From Deinococcus aquiradiocola (GTDB lineage: Bacteria > Deinococcota > Deinococci > Deinococcales > Deinococcaceae), in NCBI RefSeq assembly GCF_014646915.1, contig NZ_BMOE01000003.1, positions 62,001 to 126,000 on the forward strand: DNA of 64,000 nucleotides, in the 5' to 3' direction. The translations under genes were made by a program, and so were the position numbers. Under the pieces are notes generated by a model. It saw only the letters and a list, made by a program, of their open reading frames with translations. It was not told the origin of the DNA and searched no databases. This document shows positions 30,539 to 41,442 of this stretch, in pieces (position 1 is the first letter of the stretch; each line of letters starts with the position of its first letter).

Positions 30539-31270
30539 TCAGGTGGACCGGACGGGGTCCGGGGCGGCGGCGCGCAGCTGCGAGAGCGCACGGGCGTACG
30601 TCTGTGAGACGTCGTCCAGGTGCGCCTGCATCGCTTGTCGCGCGCCGTCCCGGTCCTGCGCCAGCACCGCCTGCACGATCCGGTCGTGGTCGTCCACCGT
30701 GCGGCTCGACCCGGCGGCCGGGAGCGCGATGATCCGCACGTCGCGCAGCAGGTCCCGCAGCGTCTCCAGCACCCGCAGCACCACCGTGTTGCCCGCCAGC
30801 TGCGCCAGCAGGTCGTGAAACTGCGCGTCCTCGCTCGCCAGGGCCGGACTGTGGTCCGGCAGCGCCCGCTGGCGCGCCACGCACGCCAGCAGCGCCTCGC
30901 GTCCGGGCGCGGTGAGGCGCTCGGCCGCCATGGCCGCCACCTCCGGTTCCAGCAGCCGCCGGAACTCGAGCAGGTCCGCCGCGTTCTGCGGGACCAGACT
31001 CACCAGACTGCGGAACGGCTGCGACATCGCCTCCCCGCCCGGGTGCCGCACGTACGTCCCGTCCCCCTGCCGCGCGTCCAGGTACCCCAGCAGTTCCAGG
31101 CGCCGCAGCGCGTCCCGGACGCTGGTGCGCGACACGCCGAACTGCGCAGCCAGCTCCCGCTCCGGCGGCAGGCGCGTGCCGGGCGTCAGCCGCCCCGACT
31201 GAAACCACTCCTGCAGCTGCGACGCGACCTGATCCGCGATCTTCACGGCCTTCACGGGCTTTCCGGTCAA
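30539..31270 (-). CDS. FadR-type GntR transcriptional regulator
   Basis: A 243-residue repressor-type protein with an N-terminal winged helix (PERELAAQFGVSRTSVRDALRRLELLGYL) and a C-terminal FCD domain with the usual metal-binding histidines (FHDLLAQLAGN, DDHDRIVQAV). I place the start at TTG 31270 because GAGGAGG lies 5 bases ahead of it. The ATG at 31357 lies inside a perfect FadR-type operator and has no ribosome binding site, so it is unlikely to be the true start. The gene is first in the rightmost part of the leftward transporter run and probably regulates it and itself. Confidence 0.85.
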   Translation of the reverse strand: MTGKPVKAVKIADQVASQLQEWFQSGRLTPGTRLPPERELAAQFGVSRTSVRDALRRLELLGYLDARQGDGTYVRHPGGEAMSQPFRSLVSLVPQNAADLLEFRRLLEPEVAAMAAERLTAPGREALLACVARQRALPDHSPALASEDAQFHDLLAQLAGNTVVLRVLETLRDLLRDVRIIALPAAGSSRTVDDHDRIVQAVLAQDRDGARQAMQAHLDDVSQTYARALSQLRAAAPDPVRST

Positions 31271-31345
31271 ACGGACCTCCTCACGGTCAGGGGAGAGGAC
31301 AGGCGGCGGCACGCGGAGCGGCGGCAGGGATGCCCCTCCGCAGAT

Positions 31346-31363
31346 TGGTCCAACCATCGGACC
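31346..31363. promoter_or_regulatory. FadR/GntR-type operator
   Basis: TGGTCCAACCA (31346-31356) matches the FadR-subfamily consensus TNGTNNNACNA exactly. It overlaps a second inverted repeat, GGTCC-N7-GGACC (31347-31363). Both lie just downstream of the gene's promoter, suiting repression. Confidence 0.65.
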
Positions 31364-31373
31364 TCATGCGTCC

Positions 31374-31403
31374 ACTATCAGCCACATGTCCGCCCGGTGT
31401 CAA
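31374..31403 (-). promoter_or_regulatory. Promoter of the GntR regulator and transporter run
   Basis: On the minus strand, TTGACA (31398-31403) is followed after 18 bp by GATAGT (31374-31379). The FadR-type operator lies about 10-28 bases downstream of the -10, in the early transcribed region. Confidence 0.6.
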
Positions 31404-31476
31404 GCGCCCCGAAGGCCCGTCCTCCCTTCCGCCCGCGGCCCCCCGGGGCGTCCCGCCGGGCGCCCCTTCCTCCCGT

Positions 31477-31509
31477 GGTAACGGTCCCGTAATCGCGCGC
31501 GGCGAAGCT
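31477..31509 (+). promoter_or_regulatory. SARP-type direct-repeat promoter of the ba3 oxidase operon
   Basis: GGTAACG (31477-31483), 4 bases, CGTAATC (31488-31494), then 9 bases and a -10-like GAAGCT (31504-31509). Its 17-base core differs at one position from the element before the universal stress gene at 49036. Heptamer repeats with an 11-bp period just upstream of a -10 are the hallmark of SARP activator sites. Confidence 0.6.
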
Positions 31510-31526
31510 GACCGTGGAGGCTTTTC

Positions 31527-31601
31527 ATGATTGACATCATTCGACTGCCAGAGGGTTCCTGCCCGGTCCGGGGGACCGCGTCCCGGCAGGGGGGCGGCTG
31601 A
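31527..31601 (+). CDS. 24-residue leader peptide ahead of the ba3 oxidase operon
   Basis: Not recognised. ATG 31527 follows GGAGG with 6 bases between. The ORF of 24 codons (starts MIDIIRLPEG, ends RQGGG) stops in TGATG, which is also the start of the cytochrome gene, so the two are translationally coupled. The spacing from the upstream direct repeat to this ATG (32 bases) is identical to that for the universal stress gene at 49036, which supports this as the first true start codon of the transcript. It could simply load ribosomes for the cytochrome gene or have a regulatory role. Confidence 0.5.
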   Translation: MIDIIRLPEGSCPVRGTASRQGGG

Positions 31602-31990
31602 TGCGGGCCGCGTTCGTCGGAGCGGCCTTCGGGTTCGCGGCGGTGGCGTTGAGCGTGCTGGGGTACGTGACGGGCGTGAACGTCGCCGGGAGCCCGCCGG
31701 CCGTGACGGTCCTGCAGGCGGGCGCCGCGCCGCGAGGAGCGGCCCTGTTCGCCGCGAACTGCGCCGGGTGTCACGGGGCGGCGGCGCAGGGCGCGGTCGG
31801 ACCGAAACTGGCGGGCCTCGTGAGGCCCTGGACGGACACCGCCTTCGCGGACGCCGTACTGGACGGCCGCGCCCCGGACGGCCGCACCCTCGCCGCGATG
31901 ATGCCGCACTTCAGGACCGCCGGTTTCGACGGTTCGGCGCCCACGCCCGCGCAGCTCACCGCGCTGCACGCGTACCTCAAAGGACTCTGA
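31601..31990 (+). CDS. Membrane-anchored class I cytochrome c
   Basis: A 129-residue c-type cytochrome with one N-terminal membrane helix (FVGAAFGFAAVALSVLGYVTG) serving as uncleaved anchor. The haem site is CAGCH with a distal methionine in AAMMPHF. It probably carries electrons to the ba3-type oxidase encoded by the next three genes. Haem lies on the outer face of the membrane. It has no ribosome binding site of its own and depends on coupling to the leader ORF (TGATG). Confidence 0.88.
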   Translation: MRAAFVGAAFGFAAVALSVLGYVTGVNVAGSPPAVTVLQAGAAPRGAALFAANCAGCHGAAAQGAVGPKLAGLVRPWTDTAFADAVLDGRAPDGRTLAAMMPHFRTAGFDGSAPTPAQLTALHAYLKGL

Positions 31991-31991
31991 C

Positions 31992-32156
31992 ATGACCCCT
32001 TCCCGTTCCACTCCGCCTGTCCCGCCCCGCACCCCGCCCGCCGGGGCGAGCGCCTCCACCGTGCCCAGGGGAGCGCTGTTCGTGGTGGGCACCGTGTTCG
32101 TGACCGTGATGGCCCTGTGGTTCCTGGTGCTGGGCCTCGTGCAGGCGAGGGGCTGA
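31992..32156 (+). CDS. ba3-type cytochrome c oxidase subunit IIa
   Basis: A 54-residue protein: a proline-rich cytoplasmic N-terminus (about 25 residues) and one membrane helix (ALFVVGTVFVTVMALWFLVLGLV). Its size, single helix and place directly before subunit II match the small subunit IIa of the Thermus ba3 oxidase, which replaces the first helix of subunit II. The ATG lies one base past the cytochrome stop, and the gene ends two bases before the GTG of subunit II. Confidence 0.75.
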   Translation: MTPSRSTPPVPPRTPPAGASASTVPRGALFVVGTVFVTVMALWFLVLGLVQARG

Positions 32157-32158
32157 GC

Positions 32159-32668
32159 GTGCTCGACCACCGCACCATCGAACGCTACGAACTCGGCTGG
32201 CTGGTCGTGTCCGTCGTCCTCGTCGTGATGCTGTTCGCGGGCGTGCTCGGCAGCATGATCAGCGAGACCGTGCCCGGCTTCTTCGGCGCGCGTTCCTCGT
32301 ACGTCGACCCCGCGCACCTCACGGGCACGCCCTTCGCCACGCCCGGCCTGCACCGCAACGCGGACGGGACGCTCGACGCGTACATCGTCGCGCGCGCCTT
32401 CGCGTTCCAGCCGAGCACCCTGCGCGTCCCGGCCGGACAGCGCGTCACGCTGCACCTCCTGAGCGTGGACGTCATTCACGGCCTGATGCTGGAGCAGGGC
32501 AACGTCAACGTCGAACTCATCCCCGGTCAGGTCGCGAATCTCCCCCGGACCTTCACGCGCCCCGGCACGTACACCACCGAGTGCAACGAGTACTGCGGCA
32601 GCGGCCACCAGACCATGGCCTTCCACCTCGTGGTGGAGCCGCCCACACAGCCAGAGGCCACGAAATGA
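32159..32668 (+). CDS. ba3-type cytochrome c oxidase subunit II (CuA)
   Basis: A 169-residue subunit with one N-terminal membrane helix and a periplasmic cupredoxin domain. The binuclear CuA site is complete: His in VDVIHG and the block CNEYCGSGHQTM (Cys, Cys, His, Met). It receives electrons from cytochrome c. Start GTG 32159 follows the subunit IIa stop by two bases; an in-frame ATG further upstream lies inside the IIa gene and is not needed. Confidence 0.9.
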   Translation: MLDHRTIERYELGWLVVSVVLVVMLFAGVLGSMISETVPGFFGARSSYVDPAHLTGTPFATPGLHRNADGTLDAYIVARAFAFQPSTLRVPAGQRVTLHLLSVDVIHGLMLEQGNVNVELIPGQVANLPRTFTRPGTYTTECNEYCGSGHQTMAFHLVVEPPTQPEATK

Positions 32669-34404
32669 CCACCACCTTGCCCCCCCGCAGCGTTCCCGAC
32701 GAACGCGTCTACGCCCTGAACCCCGAGAAGAAGGTCACGCTGTACTTCCTCGTGACGGGCCTCGTCTTCCTGATGGTCGGCGTCGCCATCGGCCCGCTGC
32801 AGGCCCTGAACTACGCGGGCATCGACGTGTACCGCTCCCTGCCGTTCCTGAAGTCGTACTACCAGGGCCTGTCGCTGCACGGCGTGCTGAACGCGCTGGT
32901 GTTCACCACGTACTTCATCAGCGGCCTGCTGCTGTACCTCCCGTGCCGGGAGCTGGGCGTCCGCCCGAACCTGAAGATGTCGTGGGCCGGGTACTGGATC
33001 ATGACGGTCGGCGTGCTGATGGCGGCCGTCGCGGTGCTCGGGAACAACGCGACGCTGCTGTACACCTTCTACCCGCCGCTGCAGGGCAGTCCGCTCTTCT
33101 ACATCGGCGCGGCGCTGCTGGTGGTGGGGAGCCTCGTGATCGGCGCGCAGGTCGTCACCATCTGGACCGTCTGGAAGCGCCGCCACCCGCGCGAGGTGAC
33201 GCCCCTCGTCACGTTCATGAGCGTCGCCACGTGGCTGATGTGGTTCGTCGCGTCGCTCGGACTGGTGGTGGAGGTCGTGTTCCTGCTCATCCCGTGGTCG
33301 CTGGGCCTCACGCGCGGCGTGGACCCGCTGCTCGCCCGGACGCTCTTCTGGTACACGGGGCACCCCATCGTGTACTTCTGGCTGCTGCCCGCGTACGTGT
33401 CGTGGTACGGGCTGCTGCCGCGCAGCGCGGGCGGCGTGATCGCGTCGCAGACGATGGCGCGCCTCGCGTTCGTGCTGTTCCTGCTGCTGTCGACCCCGGT
33501 CGGCCTGCACCACCAGTTCGCGGACCCCGGCATCGGCATGGGCTGGAAGGTCCTGCAGATGCTCCTCACCTTCCTGGTCGTCATTCCGTCGCTGCTCACG
33601 GCATTCAGCGTGGGCGCGTCCCTGGAACTCGGCGCGCGCGCCCGGGGCGGCGGCGGCTGGAGCGGCTGGATCCGCCACCTGCCGTGGCGCGACCCGGTGT
33701 TCGTGGCGCAGGCGCTCGCCATGATCACCTTCATTCCCGGCGGGGCAGGCGGCATCGTGAACGCCAGCGTGGCCCTGGACGCCGCCGTGCACAACACCGC
33801 CTGGATTCCCGGTCACTTTCACATCACGGTCGGGACGGCCACCACCCTCACGTTCTTCGGCGTGACGTTCTGGCTGCTGCCGCACCTGACGCGCAAACCC
33901 CTCGCGAGCCGCCGTATGGCCCTCTGGGCGAGCTGGCTGTGGTTCTGGGGCATGGCGCTCTTCGCGGTCGGCATGCACTGGGAGGGCCTGATCGGCATTC
34001 CGCGCCGCACGTACCTCGCCACCGCCACCGGCCTGGGCGACATGCTGGCCCGCGCGCACATCCCCATGGCCCTCACCGGCATCAGCGGGCTGGTGCTCAC
34101 GGTGGCGGCCGTCCTGTACTTCACGGTCACGTTCCGGACGCTGTTCGGGCCGCGCGTGACGGCCGCGCAGGAGACGCCCATCCCGTTCAGCGACTCGCTG
34201 GAGGACGCCGAACACCGCGCCCTGCCCGCCGGTGCGGCCACCGTCTCGCCTGCCGGGGCGCGCATTCACGGCGCGCAGCTGGTGCTGGACCGCCTGTGGG
34301 TGTTCACGGCGCTCGCGCTGCTGCTGGTGGTCATCATGTACGGCCCGACCCTGATCGGGATGCTGCTCAACCCGCACCCCGTCCCCGGCCTGCGCCTCTG
34401 GTGA
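32665..34404 (+). CDS. ba3-type (B-family) cytochrome c oxidase subunit I
   Basis: A 579-residue multi-helix haem-copper oxidase core. It contains the B-family active-site segment WYTGHPIVYFWLLPAY (CuB histidine and cross-linked tyrosine), the CuB pair HHQF, and the haem ligand block WIPGHFHITVG. Low-spin haem histidine lies in LSLHGVLNALVF. GHPIVYFW instead of GHPEVY marks the ba3 class, which has high oxygen affinity and a single proton channel. It overlaps subunit II (ATGA) and completes the operon, 110 bases before a SARP-like regulator. Confidence 0.94.
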   Translation: MTTTLPPRSVPDERVYALNPEKKVTLYFLVTGLVFLMVGVAIGPLQALNYAGIDVYRSLPFLKSYYQGLSLHGVLNALVFTTYFISGLLLYLPCRELGVRPNLKMSWAGYWIMTVGVLMAAVAVLGNNATLLYTFYPPLQGSPLFYIGAALLVVGSLVIGAQVVTIWTVWKRRHPREVTPLVTFMSVATWLMWFVASLGLVVEVVFLLIPWSLGLTRGVDPLLARTLFWYTGHPIVYFWLLPAYVSWYGLLPRSAGGVIASQTMARLAFVLFLLLSTPVGLHHQFADPGIGMGWKVLQMLLTFLVVIPSLLTAFSVGASLELGARARGGGGWSGWIRHLPWRDPVFVAQALAMITFIPGGAGGIVNASVALDAAVHNTAWIPGHFHITVGTATTLTFFGVTFWLLPHLTRKPLASRRMALWASWLWFWGMALFAVGMHWEGLIGIPRRTYLATATGLGDMLARAHIPMALTGISGLVLTVAAVLYFTVTFRTLFGPRVTAAQETPIPFSDSLEDAEHRALPAGAATVSPAGARIHGAQLVLDRLWVFTALALLLVVIMYGPTLIGMLLNPHPVPGLRLW

Positions 34405-34514
34405 CGCCCGGTTCGCCGTGAAGGAGACGCTGGTGCGGGCCGTGCCGGGCGCGCATACTGGAGGGAACGCCGGTGCACGTCCGGCCTCGCCCTCCGCCCA
34501 CCCCGGGGAACCGC

Positions 34515-35330
34515 ATGCACGCACCCGCCACCACACCCGTCCCGCCCGCCTGGAAGGTCGTCACGTTCGGCGGCCTGAGCGTCGAACGCCAAGGGACGCC
34601 CGTGGAGTGGACGGCCCGCAGCGCCCGTGACCTGTTCGCCGCGCTGCTCGCCTCCCCGGACGGCGTGCGGCGCGAAACGCTGCTGGAGGACCTGTGGGGC
34701 CTCGCGCCCTCACCGGCCGCCGACAACCGCTTCCGCGTCACCGCGCACCGTCTGCGGACCACGCTCGGCTCGCCGGACAGCGTGCAGGAACGCGGAGGGC
34801 GCGTGCGCCTGTCCCCGGACCTGCTGGCCGCCGCCGACTTCAGCCTCCTGCACGCCGCGCTGAACGCCCCCCCCGCCGCGCCGGACGCGCGCCTGCGGAC
34901 GCTGGACGCCGCCCTGGCGCTGTACACCGGGGACTTCCTGCCGGACGACACCCTGGACCGCGTGCAGGTCGCGCGAGACGCGCACCGCGGGGCGTACGCG
35001 CGCCTCAGCGTGGAACGCTCGGTCCTCGCCTGCGACGCGCACGCCTGCCGCGACACGGTGGACGCCCTCGTGCACGCCCTGCGCGCCGACCCGTACCTCG
35101 GAGAGCAGCACCACCAGCAGCTCATGACGTGCCTCACCGTCACCGACGACCGCTACGCCGCGACCGAACACTACCGCCGCTTCGTGCGCTTCCTGCGTGA
35201 CGAACTGGGCGACACGCCCATGCCGGAAACCGTGGCGCTGGCCGCACGCATCAAGTGCGGCGAGCAGATCTGCGAACGCCGCCCCGGCCAGCACGGTCCT
35301 CCGCCCTGCCCCTTCCTCCCGCAGCGCTGA
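34515..35330 (+). CDS. SARP-like (wHTH-BTAD) regulator with conserved cysteines
   Basis: A 271-residue regulator with an OmpR/SARP-type winged helix (about 14-105; ADNRFRVTAHRLRTTLG is the recognition region) and a bacterial transcriptional activator domain (about 109-255). It is roughly half identical to the protein at 49177-50073. Six cysteines (173, 178, 206, 248, 253, 265) are concentrated in the C-terminal third; five match those of the paralogue (CX4C, MTC, one before the tail, PPxCP). Such clustering suggests a metal or Fe-S site or disulfide switch, which is my inference. GTG 34473, with GGAGG 8 bases ahead, is an alternative start adding 14 residues. It follows the ba3 oxidase operon. 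Confidence 0.85.
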   Translation: MHAPATTPVPPAWKVVTFGGLSVERQGTPVEWTARSARDLFAALLASPDGVRRETLLEDLWGLAPSPAADNRFRVTAHRLRTTLGSPDSVQERGGRVRLSPDLLAAADFSLLHAALNAPPAAPDARLRTLDAALALYTGDFLPDDTLDRVQVARDAHRGAYARLSVERSVLACDAHACRDTVDALVHALRADPYLGEQHHQQLMTCLTVTDDRYAATEHYRRFVRFLRDELGDTPMPETVALAARIKCGEQICERRPGQHGPPPCPFLPQR

Positions 35331-35356
35331 CCCGCACCCCGGCCCATGAGAGAAGC

Positions 35357-35383
35357 GTCAGGGACAGCTATTCTCGCCCTGAC
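35357..35383. promoter_or_regulatory. Inverted repeat upstream of a small membrane protein gene
   Basis: GTCAGGG-N13-CCCTGAC. It could end transcription of the SARP-like gene or be an operator, since it sits just upstream of the -10 at 35396. Confidence 0.35.
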
Positions 35384-35395
35384 CCGCTTCGGTCC

Positions 35396-35401
35396 TACCC
35401 T
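35396..35401 (+). promoter_or_regulatory. -10 box of a leaderless promoter
   Basis: TACCCT ends 6 bases before GTG 35408. The intervening GGAGGC would fall outside the transcript, so it is probably not used as a ribosome site. Confidence 0.5.
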
Positions 35402-35407
35402 GGAGGC

Positions 35408-35566
35408 GTGCTGAGAATGTACGCGCTCATGGCCCTGACCCTGGTGTTCACCGTGGGTGGCCTCGTCACGACCCGCAACTGGACGCGCAGCCGCCCCTTC
35501 CGCGACGAGGGTCTCGCCGTGATGGCCCTCGCGGCCGTGGGGTTCCTCGTCACCTTCAACATGTGA
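35408..35566 (+). CDS. Small two-helix membrane protein
   Basis: A 52-residue protein of unknown function with two predicted membrane helices (MYALMALTLVFTVGGLVTT and GLAVMALAAVGFLVTFN) joined by a short basic loop (RNWTRSRPFRDE). GTG 35408 fits the leaderless -10 box; ATG 35417 is the alternative. No family is recognised. It lies between the SARP-like gene and a terminator shared with the RND genes. Confidence 0.6.
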   Translation: MLRMYALMALTLVFTVGGLVTTRNWTRSRPFRDEGLAVMALAAVGFLVTFNM

Positions 35567-35625
35567 CGGGAGCCCTGGCCCTGACGGCGTGGTTTCGCCC
35601 CTTCGCTCACGCCTGACGGCAGGAA

Positions 35626-35660
35626 GCCGCCCCCGGAACCGAGACTGGTCCGGGGGCGGC
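35626..35660. terminator. Bidirectional hairpin terminator
   Basis: A 12-bp stem GCCGCCCCCGGA / TCCGGGGGCGGC with an 11-base loop, between convergent genes. Confidence 0.75.
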
Positions 35661-35679
35661 GTGTATTGGGTAGGGCGGT

Positions 35680-39059
<3,380 letters not shown>

Positions 39060-39063
<4 letters not shown>

Positions 39064-40652
39064 GGGGCGCCTCCAGGACCACCGGCGGGCGGGCCACCGG
39101 CAGGCGTGCCACCACTGCCGCTGCGGGTGCCGGTGCCGGCGGGCGCGGCCTTCACGTCACTCCTGGCGGTGCTGCTCGACCCGGCGCGCGCGCCGTCGGC
39201 GGCCGTGGTGACGCTCGCGCCGTCCAGCAGGCCGGACGGCGGCTGCGCGATGACGGCCGCGCCGCTCTGCAGGCCATTCACGGCCGCCTGACCGTTCGCC
39301 TGCCCGAGCACCGTGACCGTCACCTGTTTCGCCTTGCCGTCCACCACCGTGTACACGAAGGTGGTGTCGCTGTCCACCTGCAGGGCCGTGCTGGGCACGA
39401 GCACGCCGCTCGCGACCGTGAAGGGGTACGCGACCGCGCCGACCGCGCCGAGCGCCGGGACGTTCGCGGCGTCCACGAACTTCGCGACGAGCGACACGTT
39501 GCCGTTCACGGGCGCGCCCGCGTTCTGCGTGACCTTCACGGTGTACTTCGACTGCCCGACCGTGTAGCTCAGCAGGTCGCCGACCTTCAGGCCCACGCTC
39601 TGGCTGGGCGGCACGTTGAACGTCACCTGACGCGCGCTGCTCGTGAGCGTGAACGCGGCCGTCCCGGCATTCACGTAGGTGCCGCCCGTCACGCCGATGG
39701 CCGTCACCTGACCGTCGAAGGGGGCGGTGACGCGCGCGTCCGCCGCGGCCTGATGCGCCTGCGAGAGCGTGATGCGCGCCTTCTGCACCGCGAGCTGCAG
39801 GCTGGCGATGCCTTCGCTGCCCGCGCGGGCGTTCTCGTTCAGGCTGTTCTGCGCGCTGCTGAGTGAACTCTGCGCCTGCTGCACCTGTGCGCGCGAGGCG
39901 TTCAGGTCCGTCTGCGAGATCGCCCCGATGCCGTACAGGCGCTCGTTGGCGGTCAGGGTCGTCTGCGCGTTCGCGAGGGTCGTCTGCGCGGCCGCCACGG
40001 CCGCCTGCAGCTGCGCGCGGCTGCCGGTCGTCTGGTTGCGCTGCGTGACGAGCGACACCTGCGCGCTGTCCAGCGCGTTCTGAGCGCTCTGTACGGCGGT
40101 GTTCAGGTCGGGGCTGCTGAGCGTCACGACCGTCTGCCCGGCGCGCACCGTGTCGCCGACCGCCACGGCGAGACCGCTGACGGTGCCGGACGTGCGGGCG
40201 GACACGCTCGTCTGCTGGGTGGACGCGACGGTGCCGGTCGCGGTGCGGTCCGTGACGAGCGTCCCGGTCTTCACAGCGGACGCCGTGACCGCGATGACCG
40301 CGCCGGACGACCCGGTCCCGACGGACGTTGCGCCCGTGCCGCCCGCGCGCGTCCCGGTCTGGCCGCTGCGCCTGCCGGAGAAGCCGCCCGCCGCGCCCGC
40401 CTGCCCGGCTCCGAACTGACCGGCCCCGAACGCCCCGCCGCTCGCCTGGCTGCCCGCACCACCCGCCGTGCCGCTGCGCTGCCCGAGCTCGTAGCTGCCG
40501 AAGCCCACCACCAGCAGCAGCGGAATGCCGATCAGCCACCAGCGCCGCGCGCTGCTGCCGGAAGAGGACGGAACGCCGGACCTGGACGGCGCGGCGTCCG
40601 TGCGGGCCGGGTCGGGCCGGGCGGGATCTGGAGCGGAGGAGGCCTGATTCAT
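39060..40652 (-). CDS. RND efflux periplasmic adaptor (HlyD/AcrA family)
   Basis: A 530-residue membrane fusion protein from ATG 40652 (a TTG four codons upstream is also open). One N-terminal membrane anchor ([20 protein letters not shown]) follows a proline-rich cytoplasmic tail. Then come a Gly-rich linker, the lipoyl halves ([22 protein letters not shown] and [16 protein letters not shown]), a long coiled-coil hairpin rich in Ala and Gln (about 185-290), and beta-barrel domains. A Gly/Pro-rich C-terminal tail is unusual. It links the RND pump to the outer envelope. Confidence 0.9.
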
Positions 40653-40773
40653 GATTCCATCCAAACACCCGAAATCGAAGGAATGACGAAGGCTTCACGC
40701 AGATTCCGTCCCCGCCACCACCCTGCGCGCCTCCTCCCCTGAAACGGCGCAGTCCGGGTCAGCCGGATTCGGG

Positions 40774-41442
40774 TCAGCTGGGCTCGGGGCTGGTCCGGCG
40801 GTAGCGGTTCGCGGGGCGGCCCACGCCCGCGCTGCTGCGCGTGAGCTGCACCTCACCCTTCTCGCGCAGCAGTTCCAGGTACCGCCACGCGGTCACGCGG
40901 CTGAGGTTCACGCGGTCCGCGACTTCCTGCGCCGTGACGGCCTCACCGGACGGCACGGCGGCCCGGACGCGCGCCAGGGTGCTGTGGTCGAAGCCGCTGG
41001 GGAGGGTCGCGCCAGGCACGCCGAACAGCGTGTCGAGCTGCGACTGTGCGAGGACGCCCTCGCCGCGCAGCAGGGCGCGTTCACGGGCACGGCCGAGCGC
41101 GAGTGTCAGGCGTTCCGGCTCGACCGGCTTCACGAGGTAGTCGGCCGCGCCGTGCGACAGGGCCGTCATGACGCTGCCCAGGTCGTTCGCGGCCGTGATG
41201 AGGACGCAGGCGGTGCCGCTCGGCAGCACCTCCAGCAGCTCCAGGCCGCGTCCGTCGGGCAGGTGCACGTCCAGCAGCAGCAGGTCCGGGCGCAGGCCGA
41301 GCAGCATGGCGCGCGCGGTGCGGAGCGTGCCCGCGTTCCCGATGACCGTGAAGCCCGGCTGCGCGCTCACGAGCGCGTCGTGCAGGCGCAGCGCGACCGG
41401 GTCGTCCTCCACGATCAGGACCTTCAGGGGCACGTCACGCAT
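40774..41442 (-). CDS. CitB/DcuR-type response regulator
   Basis: A 222-residue regulator with receiver domain (acidic pocket Glu12-Asp13-Asp14, phospho-acceptor Asp58 in [13 protein letters not shown], Lys in YLVKPVEP) and a C-terminal winged helix ([25 protein letters not shown]) characteristic of the CitB/DcuR group that controls C4-dicarboxylate and citrate genes. It overlaps its histidine kinase by 8 bases. The likely target is dctA, on the opposite strand beyond the kinase gene. Confidence 0.9.
   Translation of the reverse strand: MRDVPLKVLIVEDDPVALRLHDALVSAQPGFTVIGNAGTLRTARAMLLGLRPDLLLLDVHLPDGRGLELLEVLPSGTACVLITAANDLGSVMTALSHGAADYLVKPVEPERLTLALGRARERALLRGEGVLAQSQLDTLFGVPGATLPSGFDHSTLARVRAAVPSGEAVTAQEVADRVNLSRVTAWRYLELLREKGEVQLTRSSAGVGRPANRYRRTSPEPS

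Noticed and set aside
31531..31536. TTGACA as a -35 for the cytochrome gene
   Set aside because: No -10-like hexamer lies 16-19 bp downstream, and the bases are inside the leader ORF that already has its own promoter-like element upstream.
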